64,000 nucleotides of DNA, taken from contig JAUIHI010000030.1 of NCBI GenBank assembly GCA_030432295.1, positions 20,562 to 84,561 on the forward strand, written 5' to 3'. Origin of the DNA: Anaerolineae bacterium (GTDB lineage Bacteria; Chloroflexota; Anaerolineae; Caldilineales; Caldilineaceae). The notes beneath the pieces are model-generated. The model had not been told where the DNA came from, made no database searches, and worked only from the letters and a program-made list of their open reading frames with translations. The stretch's first letter is position 1; each line of letters opens with the position of its first letter. Shown piece by piece: positions 17,521 to 25,291 of this stretch. The position numbers were made by a program, and so were the translations under genes.

Positions 17521-18876
17521 ATGTTCATCTACCCACTTCTCGCCCAGCGGGCCGCACAGAATAAACCGATCCGCGTCGGCATTATCGGCACAGGCAAATT
17601 CGGCGCGGGGCTGGTCGCTCAGATTTCCCAGATGCGGGGGATGGAAGTTTCCGTCATCGCCGACATCAATCTGGCCCACGCCCGCCACGCCTACACCAGC
17701 AGCCGGGTCCCCGCGGACGAAATCCGCGCCGTGGAAACTGTGGACGAAATGGAAGACGCCATCCGGGCCGGCAAGCCGACAGTCGTCGAAGACGGCCTGC
17801 TTCTGGCCGCGTCCGAATCGGTGGATGTGATTGTGGAGGCCACCGGCATCCCGGATGTGGGTGCAAAGATGGCCTGGCACGCACTCTCGGCCCGCAAGCA
17901 CGTGGTTATGGTCAATGTGGAGGCGGATGTGACCGTCGGCGGGATTCTGCGCCGCCAGGCCGACGCCGCGGGTGTCGTCTATTCGATGGTGGACGGAGAC
18001 CAGCCCGCCTGCACAATGCATATGATCGATTGGGCGCGCAGCCTGGGCTTCGAGATCGTGGCCGCGGGTCGGGGTACGATCCTCTACGCCGACGACCCGG
18101 ACGGCACGCCGGATACAGTGCCCCAACGCTTCGGATTCAGCGAGGAGGTGCTGGAACGGCGTACCATCAACTTGAAAATGTTCAACTCTTTCCGGGACGG
18201 CACGAAGGCCCAGGTGGAGATGACGGCCCTGGCCAACGCGGCCGGTCTTGTCCCCGATGTGCGGGGAATGCACGAGCCGTCGGTCAATCTGGCCGAGATT
18301 CCCCAGCGCTTCAGCCTGCGGGGCGAGGGCGGGCTGCTTTCCCAGCGCGGGGTGGTGGAGCTTGCCAACAGCATCGCCGTCGATGGCAAAACGATGCTGC
18401 CCGACCCGTTGAAGATGGGTGTCTTTGCGGTCATCCGCACGGAGCATCCCTTCACCGCCGAGGACCTGACCGGCTATATTGGCAAAGTGGGGGGCGACGG
18501 CCACAACTTCCTGCTCCATCGCCCCTATCATCTGGTGGCGGTGGAAGCGCCCATCTCGATTGCCGCGGCGGTGCTGCTGGGCCAGCCCACCGGCTCCTGT
18601 GCGCCCACGCCCACAGCCGAGTGCATCACCGCGGCCAAGCGGGATTTGAAGGCCGGGGAAGTGCTGGACGGGGGCGGTGGCTATACGGTCAGCGGCCTGT
18701 GCGAGAAGGCGACGGTGGCCCGGGCCGAGAATCTGCTGCCCCTGGGCCTGTCCGGTGGCGCAGTGCTGAAACAGGACGTGGTAAAGGGCCAGGCCATCAC
18801 CTATGGAATGGTGGAGATGAAGTCCGACTCCTTTGTTGCCAAGCTGCGGCGGATGCAGGACGAACTGGTTGGATAG
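17521..18876 (+). CDS. NAD(P)-binding oxidoreductase with C-terminal SAF domain (COG4091-like)
   Basis: The 451-residue protein begins with a homoserine-dehydrogenase-like Rossmann fold (IRVGIIGTGKFGAGLVAQI, about 18-36), then VIVEATGIPDVGAKMAWHALSARKHVVMVN. The C-terminal half contains a SAF-type domain (DLKAGEVLDGGGGYTVSGLCEKA...QDVVKGQAITYGMVEM). Proteins of this build are annotated as predicted homoserine dehydrogenases but often act on sugar acids or polyols. The substrate cannot be named here. The ATG at 17521, with GGAGGAC upstream, is preferred to the longer open frame that runs into hairpin repeats. Confidence 0.8.
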   Translation: MFIYPLLAQRAAQNKPIRVGIIGTGKFGAGLVAQISQMRGMEVSVIADINLAHARHAYTSSRVPADEIRAVETVDEMEDAIRAGKPTVVEDGLLLAASESVDVIVEATGIPDVGAKMAWHALSARKHVVMVNVEADVTVGGILRRQADAAGVVYSMVDGDQPACTMHMIDWARSLGFEIVAAGRGTILYADDPDGTPDTVPQRFGFSEEVLERRTINLKMFNSFRDGTKAQVEMTALANAAGLVPDVRGMHEPSVNLAEIPQRFSLRGEGGLLSQRGVVELANSIAVDGKTMLPDPLKMGVFAVIRTEHPFTAEDLTGYIGKVGGDGHNFLLHRPYHLVAVEAPISIAAAVLLGQPTGSCAPTPTAECITAAKRDLKAGEVLDGGGGYTVSGLCEKATVARAENLLPLGLSGGAVLKQDVVKGQAITYGMVEMKSDSFVAKLRRMQDELVG

Positions 18877-18902
18877 GGGGTTGCGAAGAATAAAGTCTGG
18901 AC

Positions 18903-18982
18903 AAAGTCCCCGGCACTTTCTGGCCGTTCGAGCGAGCAATCCGACTCTTTGCCTCGCCTGGAGGGGAAGTGCCGGGGACTTT
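18903..18982. terminator. Hairpin between convergent genes, AAAGTCCCCGGCACTT arms
   Basis: Perfect 16-base arms at 18903-18918 and 18967-18982 with a 48-base loop, followed by TTTT. It lies between the SAF-domain gene and the convergent MFS gene. Confidence 0.55.
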
Positions 18983-18995
18983 TGGTGTCATCCCA

Positions 18996-20519
18996 TCAGC
19001 CAGCGACTGCCCTTTGTGGCTCGCGCAGATTGAAGGCTGCAAAGAGGCCAACGGCAGAGAATCCGGCGATGCACAGGAAGACGATCTGATAGGCGTTGAT
19101 GGTGAGCAATCCCCGGTCGAGGAAAATCTGAAGCAACACACCTGCCAGCGCGGTGCCAACTACCGCACCCGCAAAGCGGATCATACTATACAGGCCCGCG
19201 GCCACGCCCATCTGTTCTTCGGGAATCTGCTGCATGGCCGCGCTGTGCAGAGCAGCCAACATCAATCCCACGGCCAGCCCGTGTATAGTGAGCAGCGCGA
19301 TAATCGGCCAAAGAGAGACTGTTTCGGGCAGACGGGCAAAAAGCGCGGCCACCACAATTTGGCCGATCAGTCCAGAGACGACAGGCCACCGGCTGCCCCA
19401 TCGATCCGAAATCACCCCGCCAAAACGGACCATCAGCGCCATGCAGCCAGGATTGATCACCAGCATAAAACCCAGGGCTGAAGCGCTTAAGTTGTGGATG
19501 TCTACCAGATAGAGGGGGATCAGAAAGCTGATGCCTGACATCGCGAACATCCGGGCCGACGCGCTGATCGAGGCCAGTGTGAATATGCGGTTGCGAAAGA
19601 CCGAGAGTGCTACGAATGGGTCTTTGCGACGGGTCTCCCAAACCACAAATGCGCTGGCCGCCACAAGGGTGGCGAGCAGCAGTCGCCAGTCTTGCAGGGA
19701 CGGAACTCCGGTGATGGGGCGGCTGGAGAGATAAAAGAGAAGAGCGGTAGAGGCCAGCGCCAACAGGCAGACGCCTGTCCAGTCGAAGCTTCGGATAAAG
19801 CCCTTGCGCACGGTACTCAGACCCGCAGGCACGATTTTGTAAACGACCACAAATGCGATTGCACTCATGATAAGCGGTGGCGCAAAGGCCCCGCGCCAGC
19901 CCCACCCTGTCACCAGAAAGCCTGCCAGGAGCGGTCCAATGACGCCCGTCACCGGCCCCACCGAACTCCACGTGCCCATAGCCTTGCCCCGTTCGTCCGG
20001 GCTGAAAATGGTGGATATCAGCGCCATTCCCAGGGGCATTATGCCCGCGGTGCCAATGCCCTGCACCATTCGCCCGATCATCAGCCCGGCCAGCCCTGTG
20101 GCTGTGACGGTCATGGCTGTGCCGACCGCGAAGATGACAATCCCGGCCAGAAGCAGACGCCGCCGCCCGACCCCATCGCTGAGTCGCCCGTAGACCGGCA
20201 TCAGAATCATAAAGGGCAGGGTAAAGGCCGTGGCGATCCAGGCGGTTGTATCTGCGGGAATCTGGAAGTCGTCGCGAATGATGGGCAGTGCGACCCGGCT
20301 CATGGAAGAGGCCATAGGCATAATGATATTGGGGATCATCAGGCCGATCAGAATGCGGCGGGCGGCTTCGGCGCTGATGCCCGTGCCGCTGCTGGCCGGG
20401 GTTTCAGCCCTTTTCGCAATTTCCGTCACATCAGTTGTTTTTCCCCGCAATCCGTTTCTGTTGCGATTCGTTGCAGTTGGGGAATGTGTCTTTGCCAGCG
20501 AAGTGGTGGATGCTTTCAT
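18996..20519 (-). CDS. MFS drug/solute exporter, DHA2-like
   Basis: The 507-residue membrane protein has a charged N-terminal tail (about 1-48), then some 14 hydrophobic helices. Motif A of the major facilitator family reads YGRLSDGVGRRRLLLAG, and the antiporter motif C region is SVGPVTGVIGPLLAGFLV. The topology and length fit the EmrB/QacA group, which exports toxic compounds by proton antiport. The substrate is unknown. It is divergent from the sugar ABC operon, with a 332-base gap between them. Confidence 0.88.
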   Translation of the reverse strand: MKASTTSLAKTHSPTATNRNRNGLRGKTTDVTEIAKRAETPASSGTGISAEAARRILIGLMIPNIIMPMASSMSRVALPIIRDDFQIPADTTAWIATAFTLPFMILMPVYGRLSDGVGRRRLLLAGIVIFAVGTAMTVTATGLAGLMIGRMVQGIGTAGIMPLGMALISTIFSPDERGKAMGTWSSVGPVTGVIGPLLAGFLVTGWGWRGAFAPPLIMSAIAFVVVYKIVPAGLSTVRKGFIRSFDWTGVCLLALASTALLFYLSSRPITGVPSLQDWRLLLATLVAASAFVVWETRRKDPFVALSVFRNRIFTLASISASARMFAMSGISFLIPLYLVDIHNLSASALGFMLVINPGCMALMVRFGGVISDRWGSRWPVVSGLIGQIVVAALFARLPETVSLWPIIALLTIHGLAVGLMLAALHSAAMQQIPEEQMGVAAGLYSMIRFAGAVVGTALAGVLLQIFLDRGLLTINAYQIVFLCIAGFSAVGLFAAFNLREPQRAVAG

Positions 20520-20851
20520 CGAGGGTAGTGTCCTTGGCGGTTTGGCAGGCAGTTCGACGGTTCGCCGAATGTGCCCAAATTCCCTTATGATACTTGCATT
20601 TCTTCAAATAATCAATCGACAGTGGAAAATTGCCCCTTGCCAATGCTCGATGAACGATCTATAATTGGTTTGTAGGTTGCGTTCCCCCCCCCGGCGTTGC
20701 CTGCCACCTGATTGCCAGTATGGATTGATATTTCTGGCTTGGTGTCTTCTGTTCCACCTCTGTTGTCCATATGAATCCCCACCAGTGCGTGGCGCTTTTC
20801 AGCGTCCGCCAATCTTGTTGTATCACCACCAGTTAAGGGAGCGTAACCAAA
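20520..20851. other. Divergent intergenic region
   Basis: This region separates the MFS gene (minus) from the sugar-binding protein gene (plus). The only clear signal is the promoter at 20637-20665. No further gene or repeat was recognised. Confidence 0.4.
20637..20665 (+). promoter_or_regulatory. Sigma70-type promoter for the sugar ABC operon
   Basis: TTGCCA at 20637-20642 and TATAAT at 20660-20665 with a 17-base spacer. It implies a 5' leader of about 180 bases before the gene at 20852, long enough to hold a regulator site, although none was recognised. Confidence 0.55.
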
Positions 20852-22186
20852 ATGAATGGTACTGAAGGAATTTCCCGTCGTTCGTTTTTGCGGTTGATGG
20901 GTGTGGGCGCTACGATGAGCGTTCTGGCCGCGTGTGCTGCGCCTGCGGCCCCCAGTGCGGCCCCGGCTGCCGGTGGCGAGGCCGCACCAGCCGCGGCTGT
21001 TGATGGAGGCAAGCTGGAGGTCTTCTCGTGGTGGACTGCCGGCGGTGAGGTTGAAGGTCTGAACAATATGTTCGCCATCTACGAGCGGGAACATCCCGAT
21101 GTCGAGATCATCAATGCGGCCCTGGCAGCCCAAGGCGCGGGTCAGGGTGGCGAGATGAAGGCACTGCTCGAAACTCGCATGATTGGCGGCGACCCGCCTG
21201 AGACCTTCCAGGTCCATCTGGGCCGCGAGTTGATCGACAGCCATGTGGTCGCAGGTCGCATGGAACCACTGGACGACCTGTACGCCGAGGAAGGCTACGC
21301 CGATGTCTTCCCTGCTGACCTGATGAACGTCATCCTCTACGACGGCCATCCCTGGTCCGTGCCGGTCAACATTCACCGCTCGAACCTAATGTGGTACCGC
21401 CCGGCCAAGCTTGAGGCCATCGGTGCCAGCGCGCCGCCCGCCAGTTGGGATGAGTTCTTTGAGATGGCGGAAGCCCTAAAAGAACAGGGCATCCCGGGAA
21501 TTTCGCTTTCCGGCTCCAACGGCAATGGACACACTATGGAATCCATCCTGCTGGCAGTCTATGGCGCGGATGGATGGCCCGGTCTGTTCGACGGTACCAT
21601 TAGCTGGGCTGATGAGGGCGTCACCAGGGCCCTGGAGATCATGAACCGGCTCTACGATTACGCTCAGCCAGACTTCCTGAGCCAATCCGGCGTGGACGTG
21701 AATGATAATATGATCAACGACGACGGTCCGCTGCTGATGATCAGCGGCGACTGGTTGCACGGCTACTTCAAATCCAAAGAATTCACAGATTACAAGTGGG
21801 CGGCCAGCCCCGGCACGGACGGCATCTATCTGTTGTTGTCCGACTCCTTCGGCCTGCCTAAGGGTGTGAAGTACCGAGACAACGCGATCAACTGGCTGAA
21901 GGTTTGTGGTTCGAGAGAAGGTCAGGACGCGTTCAACCCGATCAAGGGTTCTATCCCAGCGCGCACGGATCTTGATCCGAGCTTGTACGACGAATATCAA
22001 CTGTCGGCCGTCGAAGACTGGAAGACCAACATCCTGGTCGGCAGCCTCCAGCACGGCGCCGCGGCCAAGCAGAGCTTCCTGCTGGACTATAATCTGGCTC
22101 TCAACGATATGGTCGCTACCAGGGATGTGGCCTCGACCCAGGCGGCATTGGTGGTAGCTGCGGAGGAAGCAGCTTTTGGCCAATAG
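20852..22186 (+). CDS. Family-1 (sugar) ABC substrate-binding lipoprotein with Tat-like signal
   Basis: The 444-residue protein has an N-terminal SRRSFLRLMG twin-arginine motif followed by a hydrophobic stretch and the lipobox LAAC. It therefore looks like a Tat-exported lipoprotein, common in this phylum. The mature part is an SBP_bac_1 fold (KLEVFSWWTAGGEVEGLNNMFAIYEREHPDVEI, SVPVNIHRSNLMWYRP, LLMISGDWLHGY). It binds a sugar for the two permeases that follow. The operon has no ATP-binding gene. Confidence 0.92.
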   Translation: MNGTEGISRRSFLRLMGVGATMSVLAACAAPAAPSAAPAAGGEAAPAAAVDGGKLEVFSWWTAGGEVEGLNNMFAIYEREHPDVEIINAALAAQGAGQGGEMKALLETRMIGGDPPETFQVHLGRELIDSHVVAGRMEPLDDLYAEEGYADVFPADLMNVILYDGHPWSVPVNIHRSNLMWYRPAKLEAIGASAPPASWDEFFEMAEALKEQGIPGISLSGSNGNGHTMESILLAVYGADGWPGLFDGTISWADEGVTRALEIMNRLYDYAQPDFLSQSGVDVNDNMINDDGPLLMISGDWLHGYFKSKEFTDYKWAASPGTDGIYLLLSDSFGLPKGVKYRDNAINWLKVCGSREGQDAFNPIKGSIPARTDLDPSLYDEYQLSAVEDWKTNILVGSLQHGAAAKQSFLLDYNLALNDMVATRDVASTQAALVVAAEEAAFGQ

Positions 22187-23132
22187 AACCGTTTCCGTTT
22201 CGGGGGAGCGCGGCCTGGCCGCCTCCCCCGCCCCTATTACCCGTAAGCGATGGCGGCGCTGGCTGCGCGGCGATATGGTGCTGGCCGTTTTGGTCCTGTT
22301 GCCCTCGATCATCGCGGTCGGCATCTTCATCTACGGGTTCATCGGCTGGACGTTCTACATCTCGGTGTCAGATTGGAAGACTTCGACACCCGACTTTACC
22401 TTTGTCGGGTTGAAGAACTGGACACGGCTGGTCAACGATTTCCGTTTCCAGATGGACCTGCGTAATCATCTCTACTATGCGATTGGCTTCATCAGCCAAT
22501 GCATTGTCATTGGGTTTACGCTTGCCGTCCTTCTGGATCAGAAGATCAAGGGGGAGGCATTGTTCCGTACAATGTTTATCTTTCCCTTTGCCGTCAGTGG
22601 GATTGTCACCGGTGTGACCTGGCAGTGGCTGATGCAACCAGCGACCGGAATCAATCTGCTATTTGCCAAGATTGGCATGGGCTGGTTCCGGCCTACCTGG
22701 CATGCCAATATCGAATACGGCATCTGGGCGGTGTCGATCGCCGCTGCCTGGCAGTTCTCTGGCTATGTGATGGCTCTCTATCTGGCTGGGCTGCGGGGTA
22801 TCCCTGCTGAACTGCGTGAGGCAGCCGCCATCGATGGGGCCGGAACCTGGGCCACCTATCGCTATATCATCATCCCACTGCTGATGCCGGTGACCTTCAC
22901 TGTCTTTGTCCTGACTGGCATGAACTCGATCCGTATCTTCGATGTGGTGGCTGCTTTGGGCGGCCCTGGGCCGGGCAATTCCATCGACTCTCTGGCTCTC
23001 AATATGTTTCAGACCACATTCGGCGCCTACCGCTTCTCCTTGGGCGCGGCGATTGGCTCTGTGATGATGTTCCTGGCCATCTTCTTGGTGGTCCCATACC
23101 TGATGAGTATGTCACGGGAGACTGAGCGATGA
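22176..23132 (+). CDS. Sugar ABC transporter permease, MalF/UgpA type
   Basis: The 318-residue membrane protein has about six helices and the EAA loop REAAAIDGAGTWATYRYIIIPLLMP. The chosen start is a TTG lying inside the last codons of the binding-protein gene (11-base overlap), with GGAGG nine bases upstream. A later ATG at 22275 would cut the cytoplasmic N-terminus. It pairs with the next permease. Confidence 0.88.
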   Translation: MANRTVSVSGERGLAASPAPITRKRWRRWLRGDMVLAVLVLLPSIIAVGIFIYGFIGWTFYISVSDWKTSTPDFTFVGLKNWTRLVNDFRFQMDLRNHLYYAIGFISQCIVIGFTLAVLLDQKIKGEALFRTMFIFPFAVSGIVTGVTWQWLMQPATGINLLFAKIGMGWFRPTWHANIEYGIWAVSIAAAWQFSGYVMALYLAGLRGIPAELREAAAIDGAGTWATYRYIIIPLLMPVTFTVFVLTGMNSIRIFDVVAALGGPGPGNSIDSLALNMFQTTFGAYRFSLGAAIGSVMMFLAIFLVVPYLMSMSRETER

Positions 23133-23956
23133 ACCTTCAACGGATCTGGACCCGTGGCGCCATCTATCTGGTGTTGGCGGCCTTCGCTCTCTACTATGCC
23201 ATGCCCATCTATGTTCTGATCATCACCGGGTTGAAGCCCTTCAAGGATGTCAGCATGATGCGGATGTGGGAACTGCCGAAAGGTATCTACTTCGACAGTT
23301 TTACTACGGCTTGGGGGTTGGTCTCGCCCAACTTCCGAACCAGTGTGATGATCACCATTCCCGCCGCCCTCATCTCGTCGATGATCGGCTCTATCAACGG
23401 CTATGTCTTTGCCAAATGGCGTTTCAAGGGCGCGGACACCCTCTTCATCCTGTTTCTGGTGGGAATGTTCCTGCCCTATCAGGGCATCCTCATTCCCCTC
23501 GTGCTGACCCTGCAAAAACTGGGTTTGTATGGAACCCTTGCCGGGTTGATTATGACTCACGTCATCTTCGGTATCCCGATCACGGCCCTGCTCTTCCGTG
23601 GGTACTATTCCGGGATCCCCAATGAGCTAATGGACGCTGGCAAGATCGACGGCTGCGGCTTCTTCGGTCTCTACCGCTATATTCTGCTGCCCATCTCCAT
23701 GCCGGCCTTTGCTGTGGTGCTGCTTTGGCAGTTCACTACTATCTGGAATGACTACCTGATCGGTCTCGTCGTGCTTAGCAACCCGGTGCGGGCACCGGTG
23801 ATGGTGGCGGTGAAGAACACAGCAGGCAGTTTTTCGGTGGACTGGAATGTGCAGATGGCAGCCGCGCTCATCGCTGCGGCACCGACTGTCATCGTCTATC
23901 TGGCGCTGGGCAAGCTCTTCATGCGCGGTCTGCTGGCCGGCGCGTTGAAGGGATAA
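23129..23956 (+). CDS. Sugar ABC transporter permease, MalG/UgpE type
   Basis: The 275-residue membrane protein has the MalG-type EAA loop LMDAGKIDGCGFFGLYRYILLPISMP and six helices. Its ATG overlaps the previous stop by four bases (ATGA). Neither a nucleotide-binding subunit nor a glycoside hydrolase follows, so the operon presumably relies on a shared ATPase encoded elsewhere. Confidence 0.92.
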   Translation: MNLQRIWTRGAIYLVLAAFALYYAMPIYVLIITGLKPFKDVSMMRMWELPKGIYFDSFTTAWGLVSPNFRTSVMITIPAALISSMIGSINGYVFAKWRFKGADTLFILFLVGMFLPYQGILIPLVLTLQKLGLYGTLAGLIMTHVIFGIPITALLFRGYYSGIPNELMDAGKIDGCGFFGLYRYILLPISMPAFAVVLLWQFTTIWNDYLIGLVVLSNPVRAPVMVAVKNTAGSFSVDWNVQMAAALIAAAPTVIVYLALGKLFMRGLLAGALKG

Positions 23957-23998
23957 ACGGGCGGGGATTGTTTTCTGCCGATCGAAGACTTCTGTTAG

Positions 23999-24060
23999 AA
24001 AAGTGAAGCGTAAACCGTGAGAGTACCGATCTTTTTCACGTTTTACGCTTCACATTTTTA
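23999..24060 (+). terminator. Hairpin of the GTGAA-CGTAAA-CGTGA word family, copy 1
   Basis: Arms at 24003-24020 and 24036-24053 (one mismatch), followed by ATTTTTA, just after the sugar ABC operon. A related, longer perfect palindrome lies at 28389-28438. Confidence 0.6.
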
Positions 24061-24119
24061 AGGGTACGATAGATAAAGCTACATACTGATATCCCATTAC
24101 TTCAGAAAGGACACCCCCA

Positions 24120-25133
24120 ATGAACTATCGACGCATGGGCCGCACGGGCCTGAAAGTTTCCGAAATCTGCCTGGGCACAATGACCTTCGGCCACGGCACA
24201 GATGAAGCCGAATCCAAACGGATGGTCGATTTGGCCTTTGACGCGGGCGTCAATTTCTTCGACACAGCAGACGGCTACGGAGACGGTCAATCCGAGGTTC
24301 TGCTGGGTAAGGCACTGAAGGGACGGCGTCGGGATGCAGTCGTTGCCACCAAATTCTTCAACCCAATGGGCACAGGCGTCAACGACTCCGGGATGAGCCG
24401 GGCGCGCATCTTCAATGCCATCGACGACAGTCTGCGTCGTCTGGATATGGATCACGTGGACATCTACTACATCCACCACGTGGACACCCAGACACCCCTG
24501 GACGAGATGCTGCGCGCCCTGGACGATCTGGTCCGAATGGGCAAAGTGCGCTATCTGGCCTGTAGCAACTACGAAGCCTGGCGGCTGATGGAGGCAATGT
24601 GGATCAGCGACAGCCACGACTGGGCGCGCTTTGAATGTTACCAGCCCCAGTACAGCCTCGTCGTGCGGGACATCGAGGAGGAGATTATCCCCGTCTGCCA
24701 GTTGAAGGGATTGGGCGTCTGCATCTGGTCACCCCTGGCTGGTGGCTTTCTGACGGGCAAGTATCAGCCCGGCCAGCGCAGTGTGGCCGGGAGCCGTTCC
24801 GACGAGGGATGGGCCTATCCCGAACGCTACTTTGCGGAAAGTGCCGATGACTCCCTGGCTGTGCTGCTGGATGTTGCGAAGGAACTGGGCCGCAGTCCCG
24901 CCCAGGTGGCCCTCCGTTGGAGTCTGGAGCAGCCTGCCATCACCAGCGCCATCATCGGCGCACGCACAGTGGAGCAGGCCCGGGACAACTTCTTGGCTGG
25001 GGGCTGGCAGCTTCCCGCCGACGCGCTGGCCCGGCTCAACGAAGTCTCCCAACAGCCTGCCCGCTATCCCAGAGCGATGGAAGCCAATATGCACGAGCGG
25101 CGTAACAGCGCTGTGAGGATGCCAAAGTTGTAG
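24120..25133 (+). CDS. Aldo/keto reductase
   Basis: The 337-residue TIM-barrel oxidoreductase starts MNYRRMGRTGLKVSEICLGTMTFG. The catalytic set is visible: Asp and Tyr in FFDTADGYGDG, Lys in VVATKFF, and His in DIYYIHHVD. The NADPH site includes the IIGARTVEQARDN end motif. It reduces carbonyls in the cytoplasm, with the substrate unknown. AAAGGA lies seven to twelve bases before the ATG. The position after the sugar importer suggests sugar-derived carbonyls, which is inference. Confidence 0.9.
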   Translation: MNYRRMGRTGLKVSEICLGTMTFGHGTDEAESKRMVDLAFDAGVNFFDTADGYGDGQSEVLLGKALKGRRRDAVVATKFFNPMGTGVNDSGMSRARIFNAIDDSLRRLDMDHVDIYYIHHVDTQTPLDEMLRALDDLVRMGKVRYLACSNYEAWRLMEAMWISDSHDWARFECYQPQYSLVVRDIEEEIIPVCQLKGLGVCIWSPLAGGFLTGKYQPGQRSVAGSRSDEGWAYPERYFAESADDSLAVLLDVAKELGRSPAQVALRWSLEQPAITSAIIGARTVEQARDNFLAGGWQLPADALARLNEVSQQPARYPRAMEANMHERRNSAVRMPKL

Positions 25134-25240
25134 GAAATGGCAGGCAGCAACAGGCAATGGGATGATGAGAAAATGGGGCAGATACGGCCCTCCCTCGTCA
25201 TTCCATCATCCTTTTCTTCAATCGCATTTCACTTGCATCT

Positions 25241-25250
25241 GTGCTATACT
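25241..25250 (+). promoter_or_regulatory. Possible extended -10 element before the molybdopterin enzyme gene
   Basis: TGTGCTATACT places a TG one base before TATACT at 25245-25250, about 42 bases upstream of the next start. No good -35 is visible. Confidence 0.35.
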
Positions 25251-25291
25251 TTCTCCAACGACCCATTTCCCCAATTTAGCAGGAGACATCA

